From Zoogloeaceae bacterium (GTDB taxonomy: Bacteria; Pseudomonadota; Gammaproteobacteria; Burkholderiales; Rhodocyclaceae): a DNA stretch of 12,618 nt. Every line of letters begins with the position of its first letter. The first letter of the stretch is position 1. The stretch lies in assembly GCA_031267345.1 (NCBI GenBank), contig JAIRZG010000091.1, positions 1 to 12,618 of the forward strand, in the 5' to 3' direction. The notes beneath the pieces are model-generated. The model searched no databases and was not told where the DNA came from. It worked only from the letters and a program-made list of their open reading frames with translations. A program made the position numbers and the translations under genes. Shown here in pieces: positions 6,524 to 12,618 of the stretch.

Positions 6524-8605
6524 ATGAGCGCGTCCGATACAGACCTCAAACTTGACCGAGTGCACGAATTGCGCGCCGAAGTCGAAAGGCACAACCGCGC
6601 CTATTACGAACTCGACGCGCCGACGGTCAGCGACGCCGATTACGACGCCCTGTTCCGCGAGCTTCAGGCGCTGGAAGTCGCGCACCCGGAATTACGCGCG
6701 CCCGATTCGCCAACGCAGCGGGTCGGTGGGCGGGTGCTGGACGCCTTCGCGCAGGTCGTTCATGCCGTGCCCATGCTCTCCATCCAGACCGAGACGGATA
6801 CCGGCGCTTCCGGCGCGGCGAGTTTTGACGCGCGGGTGCGCAAGGAACTGGAACTCGCCGCAAACGCGCCCGCCGTGGAATATGTCGCCGAACTGAAATT
6901 TGATGGATTGGCGGTGAGTCTGCGCTATGAACAGGGCGTACTGACGCAGGGCGCGACGCGCGGCGATGGCCTGAGGGGCGAGGATGTGACGCAAAATCTC
7001 AAAACGGTGCGCGACATTCCGCTGCGCTTGCAAGGCGATGCTGACAAAATCCCGCCGCTTCTGGAAGTGCGCGGCGAAGCCTATATGCGGCGCGATGATC
7101 TGGCGCGCTACAACGAACAAGCCAAGGCGCGTGGCGAAAAGCCGCTGGTCAATCCCAGAAATGGCGCGGCGGGCAGCATCCGCCAGCTTGACCCGACCAT
7201 CGCCGGACGCAGGCCGCTCAAGTTTTTTGCCTATGGCATTGGCGCTTATGATGTTGGCCTGATGCCGGAATGGGATTTGCCATCCACCCACGCCGAATTG
7301 CTCGACGCCCTGGCGGCCTTCGGCTTTCCCGTCTGCGCGCATCGGGCGGTCGTGCAAGGCGCAGAGGCGCTGGCGGATTTTCATGAACGCATGGGCGCGT
7401 TGCGTCCGCAATTGCCGTTCGACATCGACGGCGTGGTGTACAAGGTGAACAGCCTGGAACGCCAGCGGCGTCTGGGCTTTCGCTCGCGCGAACCACGTTG
7501 GGCGGTGGCGCACAAATATCCGCCGGAAGAAGCGCGCACAACGGTGGAAGCCATTGAAGTGCAGGTCGGGCGCACCGGCGCGATTACACCCGTGGCGCGG
7601 CTCGCGCCGGTCTTCGTCGGCGGCGTCACCGTCACCAACGCCACGCTGCATAACGAGGACGAAATCCGCCGCAAGGATGTGCGCGTCGGCGATACGGTGA
7701 TCGTGCGCCGCGCCGGGGATGTGATTCCCGAAATCGTCAGCGTGGCGCTGGCGGCGCGGCGGGAAGGCGCGACGGTCTTTGCGCTTCCCCAAACCTGCCC
7801 CGAATGCGGTTCAGGCGTGGTGCGCGAAGAAGGCGGGACGATAGTGCGCTGCGCGGGCGGGCTGGTGTGTCCGGCGCAGGTCAAGGGAGCGCTGCTGCAC
7901 TTCGCCGGACGGCGGGCGATGGATATTGAGGGTCTGGGCGACAAGCTGGTCGAGCAACTGGTCGAAGCCGCTCTGGTCAAAACCCCCGCCGACCTCTACG
8001 CCCTGACGCCGCTCCAATTGGCGACATTGGAACGCATGGGTGAAAAATCCGCCGAAAATCTGCTGAACGCCATCGACAACAGCAAGGCCAGCAGCCTCGC
8101 CCGCTTCATTTTCGCGCTGGGGTTGCGTAACGTGGGCGAGAGCACGGCGCGGGATCTGGCGCGTCATTTCGGCAAGCTCGACGCCCTGCAAGCGGCGGAT
8201 GCGGATGCCTTGATGCAGGTTCCTGATGTCGGCCCGGTCGTCGCCGAATCCATCCTGGATTTTTTCGCCGAAGCGCACAACCGCGAAGTCATCGCCCGCC
8301 TGATTGAAGCGGGCGTGCATTGGCCGGAAACCGCAGGCCGGATCGACGCCCCGCCAGGGCCGCTTTCCGGCAAGACCTTCGTCCTTACCGGTACGCTCCC
8401 CACCCTGAAACGCGACGACGCCAAAACCCTGATCGAAACCGCAGGCGGCAAGACGAGCGGCTCCATCTCCAAAAAAACCGACTACGTGCTGGCAGGCAGC
8501 GAAGCCGGTTCCAAACTGGAAAAAGCGCGGGAATTGGGGGTAACGGTGATCGACGAGGCCGAATTGCAAAAAATGTTGGAAAAGACAGGGAAAATACCAT
8601 CATGA
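6524..8605 (+). CDS. ligA: NAD-dependent DNA ligase LigA
   Basis: The 693-residue product is a complete bacterial NAD+-dependent ligase, which seals nicks in replication (Okazaki fragments) and repair. The N-terminal Ia domain has HNRAYYELDAPTVSDADYD (NMN binding). The adenylation domain has the catalytic motif KFDG at residues 125-128, with Lys125 the expected AMP-linked residue, and further nucleotidyltransferase motifs such as DIDGVVYK. The OB fold follows (QVGRTGAITPVA). The Cys4 zinc finger uses C425, C428, C443 and C449. Helix-hairpin-helix repeats cover about 450-600 (LRNVGESTARDLARHFG), and a C-terminal BRCT domain about 612-693 (LSGKTFVLTGTL). GGGGCGA at 6514-6519 is a suitable ribosome binding site for the ATG at 6524. 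The gene lies directly downstream of a terminator-like hairpin, so it may not share the smc-zipA transcript. Its stop overlaps a tiny 19-codon frame, and base composition turns AT-rich from here. Confidence 0.98.
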   Translation: MSASDTDLKLDRVHELRAEVERHNRAYYELDAPTVSDADYDALFRELQALEVAHPELRAPDSPTQRVGGRVLDAFAQVVHAVPMLSIQTETDTGASGAASFDARVRKELELAANAPAVEYVAELKFDGLAVSLRYEQGVLTQGATRGDGLRGEDVTQNLKTVRDIPLRLQGDADKIPPLLEVRGEAYMRRDDLARYNEQAKARGEKPLVNPRNGAAGSIRQLDPTIAGRRPLKFFAYGIGAYDVGLMPEWDLPSTHAELLDALAAFGFPVCAHRAVVQGAEALADFHERMGALRPQLPFDIDGVVYKVNSLERQRRLGFRSREPRWAVAHKYPPEEARTTVEAIEVQVGRTGAITPVARLAPVFVGGVTVTNATLHNEDEIRRKDVRVGDTVIVRRAGDVIPEIVSVALAARREGATVFALPQTCPECGSGVVREEGGTIVRCAGGLVCPAQVKGALLHFAGRRAMDIEGLGDKLVEQLVEAALVKTPADLYALTPLQLATLERMGEKSAENLLNAIDNSKASSLARFIFALGLRNVGESTARDLARHFGKLDALQAADADALMQVPDVGPVVAESILDFFAEAHNREVIARLIEAGVHWPETAGRIDAPPGPLSGKTFVLTGTLPTLKRDDAKTLIETAGGKTSGSISKKTDYVLAGSEAGSKLEKARELGVTVIDEAELQKMLEKTGKIPS

Positions 8606-8661
8606 AAACAAAAGGAACCTGCAATTGTACACATCATGTATTGCATATGAGCGACAAATAA
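8602..8661 (+). other. 19-codon open frame overlapping the ligA stop
   Basis: An ATG at 8602 overlaps the ligA stop (ATGA) and opens a 19-residue frame, MKTKGTCNCTHHVLHMSDK, ending TAA at 8659-8661, two bases before the ATG of the next gene. The spacing at both ends would suit translational coupling from ligA into the nuclease gene, and the peptide has a Cys-x-Cys-x-His-His cluster. It may also be chance, since it lies at the junction of GC-rich and AT-rich DNA. No function is assigned. Confidence 0.25.
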
Positions 8662-8663
8662 AC

Positions 8664-10139
8664 ATGGAAATCAAAAACGAAAAATACGCCGAAATTATAA
8701 AGCCTATTCGAAATAGACTTAGAGAATTCGATTACCATTCTGTAATTTTCGCGTTATCAAGCTACTTGAGTTGTTCTCATAATGACCAATATAGTTATAA
8801 ACATATGGAACGTTTGCCCTGGAATGCAGAAACACTAGCGTTATGGGTGCTGTCTGATAATGCTCGCTGTTATAAACAGAAAATTATGAACGCAAATGAT
8901 GTTCGTGTGTACATTGAAGACATCCGTTTGATACTTGATAAGTTGCCTAGTGACAACAAAGATACTGCATTATCCATGCGTCAATTGTTTATGCAGCAAA
9001 TTCCATATCAAAAGACTGCTAATTTTTATGCCTTTGTACGTCAATTATTATTGTTGAATAAAGTAGTAAACGGTAGCAAATTAGAAAATGTAATTGAGAG
9101 ATTTTTTGAAATGTCCATTGAGCAGTATTCAGAATTGGCAACGATATTTTATCTGTATTTTGGGCAGCGAAATAGTAAAATAATATTTAGAGATAAATTG
9201 GTGGGTGATATTGTGAAGATATATGGCAAAACCACGATAAATGGTTTTATAAGTAAAATAGCTCCTTCCTTAGATGCAGCCAGAAAGATTGTACGTGATA
9301 AAAGAAAAATTTGTTTGGATGAATGCTTTCAGCCGACAGTTTTGTATGAAGCGCCTTGTATAAGCGTTAGCGATCAGATTATTTCTTGGGGAATTCCAAC
9401 AATTCGTCGATATTTTGAGTATGTGGTTTCAGATTGCTTGGAAGATAGCAGTGAGGTCAATATTAGACAAGACTGGGATGCTTTATTCTCCAATTATATC
9501 GGAGAGGTATTGAAACATACAGGTTGCATAGTGTTGAACGAGGAAGAAATCAAGAATAAATTTAAATTAAACGGCAAGGTTTGCGATTTTTTATTAGAAG
9601 AAAAAGAGGGCTTTGTATTAATCGAGGTTAAGCACAAAAATTTGACTAAACAAATCCCCGCAATTGCAGAGCCAAGCCTTCTTCGTTCAAAACTGAAGGC
9701 GACGCTCTGCAAGGCATTTGGACAGCTTGAAAATACCGAAAAATATATAAAAGACGATTCATCTTACCAGGGGAAAAACATTGTAAGTATTATTGTAACG
9801 CCAAGCGAATTATGGCTAGGCCCTGCTAGGTTTTTTGACGCTTATTCCAATGATGTCTCTACATATATTATTAGTGCCGATGCGCTAGAGCGTTTGTGTG
9901 AACTTTCAAGGCTTCACGGGATAAGTTTTTGTTCATATTTTAAGGATGTAGAAAAGCAAAATTCCGATCCAAAAACAGCATTATTTTCACCAGAATGGTT
10001 GTTAATGGATAAACAGTATGAATTAAATCGTATTGAGCATCTCGACGTTTTTTTCGATCGTATCTTTGGAAAGATAAGGAATCATTTTATGCTTAACAGG
10101 TTAAAACTGGCGAATGCTGTGGATCAAAACTGTGCGTGA
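8664..10139 (+). CDS. AT-rich accessory gene with PD-(D/E)XK nuclease core, possible defence gene
   Basis: The 491-residue product matches no family I can name. Its centre shows a PD-(D/E)XK nuclease pattern: E281 in a helix (SNYIGEVLKHTGC), D308 in KVCDFLLEE, E321 and K323 in FVLIEVKHKN, and Q354 in AFGQLENTEKYI. A predicted strand follows (NIVSIIVTPSELWLG). Residues 1-270 are mostly helical with no visible catalytic motif and could be a sensor or substrate-binding part; about 400-491 form another helical segment. No signal peptide or membrane segment is evident, so it should be cytoplasmic. Codon use is strongly AT-rich against GC-rich neighbours on both sides, which points to horizontal transfer. 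The start is uncertain: ATG at 8664 lacks a clear Shine-Dalgarno, while TTG at 8625 (13 codons longer, same frame) has AAAGGA eight bases upstream. It overlaps the next gene by 26 bp. An antiphage or DNA-processing role is inference from fold, composition and neighbouring R-M remnants. Confidence 0.8.
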   Translation: MEIKNEKYAEIIKPIRNRLREFDYHSVIFALSSYLSCSHNDQYSYKHMERLPWNAETLALWVLSDNARCYKQKIMNANDVRVYIEDIRLILDKLPSDNKDTALSMRQLFMQQIPYQKTANFYAFVRQLLLLNKVVNGSKLENVIERFFEMSIEQYSELATIFYLYFGQRNSKIIFRDKLVGDIVKIYGKTTINGFISKIAPSLDAARKIVRDKRKICLDECFQPTVLYEAPCISVSDQIISWGIPTIRRYFEYVVSDCLEDSSEVNIRQDWDALFSNYIGEVLKHTGCIVLNEEEIKNKFKLNGKVCDFLLEEKEGFVLIEVKHKNLTKQIPAIAEPSLLRSKLKATLCKAFGQLENTEKYIKDDSSYQGKNIVSIIVTPSELWLGPARFFDAYSNDVSTYIISADALERLCELSRLHGISFCSYFKDVEKQNSDPKTALFSPEWLLMDKQYELNRIEHLDVFFDRIFGKIRNHFMLNRLKLANAVDQNCA

Positions 10140-10911
10140 GGAATTCCGCATTTTCTCCTTGCTGGCGGCAACCCTGCTGATGGTCTCCTATAACGTGGCA
10201 TGGGCGGACTTGCCTGCTCATGCCGGTGATTTTCTGGCGGAGCAGTTGCGCTATGAGCGGGTGCGCGTCGCCTACGAGAATAAAAACGCCGCGCTGGAAA
10301 AAACCTTGCGGCAGGCGGAAATTAAAATGGATGACTTGAATATCCTGATACTGGCCTATAAAGCAGAAGGCGTGCTTGAGCTTTACGCCAAAACAAAATC
10401 AGCGACCCGTTACCAAAAACTGCACAGTTATGCAATCTGTCGGGCTTCCGGAAAATTGGGACCAAAACGTCAGTTGGGCGACGAACAGGTTCCCGAAGGG
10501 TTTTATCATATTGACCGCTTTAATCCCAAAAGCAATTTTTTGCTTTCTCTGGGTCTCAATTATCCTAATGCCGCCGACAAAATAAAAAGCAGAGGCAGAA
10601 ATCCGGGCGGCGATATTTTTATCCACGGCGCCTGCGTCAGCATCGGCTGCCTGTCCATGACCGACGACAAAATCCGGGAAATTTATCTCTATGCCGTCCA
10701 CGCCAGAAACAGCGGCCAGGACAAGATTCCCGTCTATATTTTCCCTTTCAGGATGACCGACGCCACCCTGCAAAAATACACCACGCAAAACGCGCAACAT
10801 CCCGCTTTGCTTCGCTTCTGGAAAAGTCTGAAAACAGGGTATGACCGTTTTTCGGAAAACGCCCAGGCGGTACAGATACAAGTCAATGAAAGGGGCGAGT
10901 ATGTATTTTGA
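10114..10911 (+). CDS. yafK: YafK-like murein L,D-transpeptidase family protein
   Basis: The 265-residue product has a signal peptide (hydrophobic FSLLAATLLMVSYNVAWA, probable cleavage before DLPAH at about residue 31) and a YkuD-type L,D-transpeptidase domain. The catalytic signature is complete: H171 and C179 in IHGACVSIGCLSMTD, the HxxxxxxxC spacing of the family. Upstream GKLGPKRQLGDEQVPEGFYH and NPKSNFLLSLGLNYPNAADK match the YafK subgroup. E. coli YafK (DpaA) detaches Braun's lipoprotein from peptidoglycan; other family members make 3-3 crosslinks or attach lipoprotein, so the exact reaction here is not settled. It acts in the periplasm. The start is uncertain: ATG at 10114 lies inside the preceding AT-rich gene, and GTG at 10132 would still leave a signal peptide. 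The first codons cross the composition boundary, so the original promoter and start may have been replaced. Confidence 0.88.
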   Translation: MLWIKTVREEFRIFSLLAATLLMVSYNVAWADLPAHAGDFLAEQLRYERVRVAYENKNAALEKTLRQAEIKMDDLNILILAYKAEGVLELYAKTKSATRYQKLHSYAICRASGKLGPKRQLGDEQVPEGFYHIDRFNPKSNFLLSLGLNYPNAADKIKSRGRNPGGDIFIHGACVSIGCLSMTDDKIREIYLYAVHARNSGQDKIPVYIFPFRMTDATLQKYTTQNAQHPALLRFWKSLKTGYDRFSENAQAVQIQVNERGEYVF

Positions 10912-10987
10912 CTTGAGTCTTCAGCATGTGATCCATTATACAGCCTGCCTGCCTCATCACTTTATTCGTCGGCGTAGCGTAGCTGCA

Positions 10988-11013
10988 ACCCACGTCTACA
11001 CGGCGAAGTGGGT
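10988..11013. repeat. weak inverted repeat in the gap after the transpeptidase gene
   Basis: acccac (10988-10993) and gtgggt (11008-11013) are inverted across 14 bases, just right of the GTAGCGTAGCT stretch at 10974-10984. The whole 10960-11020 stretch reads like dispersed-repeat DNA and interrupts the homology of the Res remnant beside it. The rest of 10912-11029 shows nothing I can identify, and no terminator is evident after the transpeptidase stop. Confidence 0.3.
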
Positions 11014-11029
11014 GCTGATTGCCTTGCAG

Positions 11030-11226
11030 CGCCCGCGCGCAATGTATCTTGGCTTTCTCCATCATGCGAAGCTGCATGGAGGACATTGAGCCTTTCGTTC
11101 CGGCGACTAAATATGCCTTACCTTGCCCTCGTGGAATGCAATCACCCAGTCAGGATTATATTTGCCGACGGGTGTGCTGATATAAAAATCGCGCGGCAAT
11201 TCCACATTAAAGAATGTCCTTGGTAT
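11030..11226 (-). pseudogene. C-terminal remnant of a type III restriction enzyme Res subunit
   Basis: Read on the minus strand from 11226 to 11107, the translation contains FNVELPRDFYISTPVGKY followed by NPDWVIAFHEGKVRHI and a TAG. This is the conserved C-terminal endonuclease region of type III Res subunits, where PVGKYNPDW contains the PD-(D/E)XK aspartate. After a frameshift the next frame continues from about 11110 to 11030 with LVAGTKGSMSSMQLRMMEKA and KIHCARA; type III Res proteins normally have VAETKG here, so the catalytic Glu codon appears changed to Gly as well. The helicase part and the 5' end are absent, and repeat-like DNA replaces the extreme C-terminus. The piece is non-functional. 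The family call is from recalled conserved sequence; frameshift and truncation are read directly. Confidence 0.75.
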
Positions 11227-11231
11227 GCGGA

Positions 11232-11426
11232 GAGGAGGTCAAGGTTTTCTGGAGTTCAACGGCAACGAAATCCTGACGGGGCGGGGAGGGGGAATATTCC
11301 ACGAACAGAACCAAACTCCACGCCGAAACCAAATGCGAAAAACACCACATTATCCAGGACAGGCTGTTCAAGTCTGGCTTCGACAAACTCCTGGCGGAAA
11401 TCGACGCACAGGAGCGTCAGAAATGA
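11232..11426 (+). pseudogene. C-terminal remnant of a RhuM-family protein
   Basis: Three overlapping frames join into one sensible tail: EEVKVF (11232-11249), then LEFNGNEILTGRGGGIFHEQ (11249-11308), then TKLHAETKCEKHHIIQDRLF (from 11310) and KSGFDKLLAEIDAQERQK, with TGA at 11424-11426. A one-base deletion near 11249 and a one-base insertion near 11309 restore the original frame. The pattern of FN..EIL..G, HEQ(A)KLHAE and QDRLF.S.FD near the C-terminus resembles RhuM (virulence protein) family members, which are often found beside restriction-modification genes. Only about 65 residues remain and no start is present, so this is a broken gene. The RhuM assignment is from memory of the family and moderately sure; that the three frames belong together is better supported. 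Confidence 0.55.
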
Positions 11427-11430
11427 CGGA

Positions 11431-11490
11431 TCGACAATTGAAAAATGCTATTCTACAACAAACCACAGGCTATCGTTTTATTTGAAAGGA
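11431..11490 (+). promoter_or_regulatory. candidate promoter and ribosome binding site of the ABC ATPase gene
   Basis: TCGACA (11431-11436) and TACAAC (11454-11459) lie 17 bp apart and match -35 and -10 consensus at five and four of six positions. The AT-rich stretch up to 11483 is consistent with a promoter. GAAAGGA at 11484-11490 is a good Shine-Dalgarno six bases before the ATG at 11497 and decides that start. The promoter is weakly supported, the ribosome binding site well. Confidence 0.4.
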
Positions 11491-11496
11491 ATTGGC

Positions 11497-12489
11497 ATGA
11501 GCTTCAGCGCCCCGGGCGACGCGCCCATGATCGGTGTGCAGCGGATCATCTATGACTATCCCGGACATCGGGCGCTGGATGAGGTCAGTTTCGAGCTGCC
11601 CGCCGCCTCCGTCACCGCGCTGGTCGGGCCGAACGGCGCGGGCAAAACCACCTTGCTGCGCAGCATGGCGGCGCTGGAAGAACCCATGTACGGACGCATC
11701 GTCATCAACGGTCTGGACATCTGGGAAAACCCGCGTCTGGCGCATCGTTTCATGGGCTATCTGCCCGACCATTTCGGGCTGTATAAAGAATTGAGCGCCT
11801 GGCGCTGCCTGCTCTACGCCGCCTGGGCGCATGGGATGGACGCGGACGCGGCGACGGCGGCGGCGCGGTGGGCGGCGGAACAGGTGGGACTTTTGCCGCA
11901 ACTGGAAATGCTGGCAGGCGCCCTGTCGCGCGGTCAGCGGCAACGACTGGCGCTGGCGCAGACCATCGTGCACAAACCGAAAGTGCTGCTGCTGGATGAA
12001 CCCGCCTCCGGCCTCGACCCAGAGGCGCGCGCGAATTTGGCGCGGCTGATGAAATCGCTGGCGGCGGAAGGCATGACCCTGCTCATTTCCTCGCACATTC
12101 TGGCGGAACTGGACGATTACTGCACCGCCATGCTGGTGCTCGAACAGGGCAAGCTGCTGGCGCGCCAACAACTGAGCGCGCCTGCCGAACGCCAGACGCG
12201 CACCCTGCGTCTGCGTCTGACCGCCCTACCCAAAAATGATGACAACGTTTTCTCCGTCTGGCTGGCGACGCGCGGCTGGCGCATCGTCGAAACCGACCGA
12301 CAGACCGCCGTCCTGTTGCTGGAAGGTGAAAACGACGCCAGTGCGCAAACCCGGCTGTTGCGCGAATTGCTGGCGAGCGGCTGCGAAGTGCTGGAATACG
12401 GCGAATACACGCGCAATCTACAAACCGCCTACCTGGACAGCCTGCAAGACCACCGCAACAATCCGGAGCAACGCCCAGCAAGAAATTAG
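11497..12489 (+). CDS. ABC transporter ATP-binding protein (ABC-2/NatA-like)
   Basis: The 330-residue product is an ABC ATPase of the stand-alone, probable exporter type. Walker A is GPNGAGKTT at residues 44-52. The signature is LSRGQ at 143-147, where most family members have LSGGQ. Walker B is VLLLDEP with D167 and E168, the D-loop SGLDPEA follows, and the switch histidine is H200 in ISSHILAEL. The Q-loop region reads MGYLPDHFGLYKELSAW. The last 100 or so residues form a C-terminal extension common in drug or polysaccharide exporters of the ABC-2 class; no membrane segments are present, so a separate permease is needed and none lies in the window. The substrate cannot be told. The start at 11497 has a clear Shine-Dalgarno; the frame is open far upstream, but that part runs through pseudogene DNA. 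A hairpin begins directly after the stop. Confidence 0.93.
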   Translation: MSFSAPGDAPMIGVQRIIYDYPGHRALDEVSFELPAASVTALVGPNGAGKTTLLRSMAALEEPMYGRIVINGLDIWENPRLAHRFMGYLPDHFGLYKELSAWRCLLYAAWAHGMDADAATAAARWAAEQVGLLPQLEMLAGALSRGQRQRLALAQTIVHKPKVLLLDEPASGLDPEARANLARLMKSLAAEGMTLLISSHILAELDDYCTAMLVLEQGKLLARQQLSAPAERQTRTLRLRLTALPKNDDNVFSVWLATRGWRIVETDRQTAVLLLEGENDASAQTRLLRELLASGCEVLEYGEYTRNLQTAYLDSLQDHRNNPEQRPARN

Positions 12490-12513
12490 CGACAGGCCTC
12501 TTCAGGCCTGTCG
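12490..12513 (+). terminator. 10-bp perfect hairpin directly after the ABC gene
   Basis: cgacaggcct (12490-12499) and aggcctgtcg (12504-12513) pair fully around CTTC. The stem begins on the base after the stop codon. Only TCTAACGTGTTTTG follows, so the T-run is poor; it may be a weak terminator or an mRNA 3'-end stabiliser. Confidence 0.5.
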
Positions 12514-12522
12514 GTCTAACGT

Positions 12523-12555
12523 GTTTTGGAAGGGGTTTCTCTCCCCTCCCAAAAC
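12523..12555. repeat. 13-bp imperfect inverted repeat
   Basis: gttttggaagggg (12523-12535) and cccctcccaaaac (12543-12555) pair with one mismatch across a seven-base loop (TTTCTCT). It stands between the ABC-gene hairpin and the terminal inverted pair. No coding potential is seen in 12490-12618. Confidence 0.55.
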
Positions 12556-12564
12556 GGTCGCCTG

Positions 12565-12618
12565 AAACCCCGCCCTTTAGGGCGGGGTAGGCTCCCACCG
12601 CCCTAAAGGGCGGGGTTT
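12565..12618. repeat. exact 21-bp inverted pair of CCCCGCCCT-type palindromes at the right edge
   Basis: Positions 12565-12585 and 12598-12618 are exact reverse complements over 21 bp, separated by 12 bases. The left arm is itself within a palindrome: accccgccct (12567-12576) and agggcggggt (12579-12588) pair around TT. The right arm contains ccgccct-aa-agggcgg (12598-12613). Such AAACCCCGCCCT palindromes often sit at ends of IS200/IS605-type elements or act as dispersed repeats; which applies cannot be decided because the window stops at the last base of the repeat. Confidence 0.65.

Noticed and set aside
6201..6527. 108-codon frame in the zipA-ligA gap
   Set aside because: It runs through the hairpin array and terminator, lacks a ribosome binding site, and its translation follows the palindromes rather than any protein pattern.
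6692..7792. 366-codon minus-strand frame inside ligA
   Set aside because: Antisense shadow of ligA; His/Arg-rich with no family features.
10883..11086. Intact 67-codon minus-strand gene
   Set aside because: Its first 19 codons are the Res remnant (MSSMQLRMMEKAKIHCARA); the rest is repeat-like DNA read through, so it is a fragment and not a separate gene.
11008..11496. Upstream extension of the ABC ATPase frame
   Set aside because: The extension reads through the Res and RhuM remnants in a frame that makes no sense; the Shine-Dalgarno at 11484-11490 supports the start at 11497.
12565..12618. Start of a CRISPR array
   Set aside because: There are only two inverted copies and a 12-base spacer; CRISPR repeats are direct and the spacers longer.

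Overview
The window looks like a chromosomal segment of a GC-rich proteobacterium, most likely a betaproteobacterium or a close relative. The reasons are a true SMC protein (not MukB) next to ZipA and NAD-dependent LigA, a YebC gene, a small lipoprotein of a type I associate with betaproteobacteria, and a YafK-type L,D-transpeptidase. This assignment rests on gene content and recalled gene order, not on a phylogenetic test.

Layout. The left edge holds the last 36 codons of an unidentified plus-strand gene, which converges on minus-strand yebC (281-1000). A small lipoprotein gene follows (1124-1375). Then comes a housekeeping block on the plus strand: smc (1478-4999), zipA (4999-6204, overlapping the smc stop as ATGA) and ligA (6524-8605). 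The 319-bp zipA-ligA gap is packed with short hairpins and ends in a strong intrinsic terminator just before ligA.

At the end of ligA the base composition drops sharply to AT-rich. One 491-codon gene (8664-10139) fills this AT-rich stretch. It carries a recognisable PD-(D/E)XK nuclease core (E281, D308, E321-x-K323, Q354) and is the best candidate here for an uncharacterised, probably defence-related gene. GC-rich sequence resumes inside the next gene, a YafK-like L,D-transpeptidase (10114-10911), whose start overlaps the nuclease by 26 bp.

The 585-bp gap after the transpeptidase is not empty. It holds two 5'-truncated, frameshifted gene tails lying back to back. On the minus strand is the C-terminal end of a type III restriction Res subunit (about 11030-11226). 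On the plus strand is the C-terminal end of a RhuM-family protein (about 11232-11426). This is a restriction-modification graveyard about 0.9 kb from the nuclease, so the ligA-to-ABC interval looks like a place where defence genes come and go. An ABC ATPase gene (11497-12489) follows. The right edge contains three nested or adjacent inverted repeats, the last an exact 21-bp inverted pair that runs to the window end.

Working relations: SMC organises and segregates the chromosome, ZipA anchors FtsZ at the division site, LigA seals nicks, and the L,D-transpeptidase-family enzyme acts on peptidoglycan or its attached lipoprotein. The nuclease and the R-M remnants appear to be accessory insertions into this core neighbourhood.
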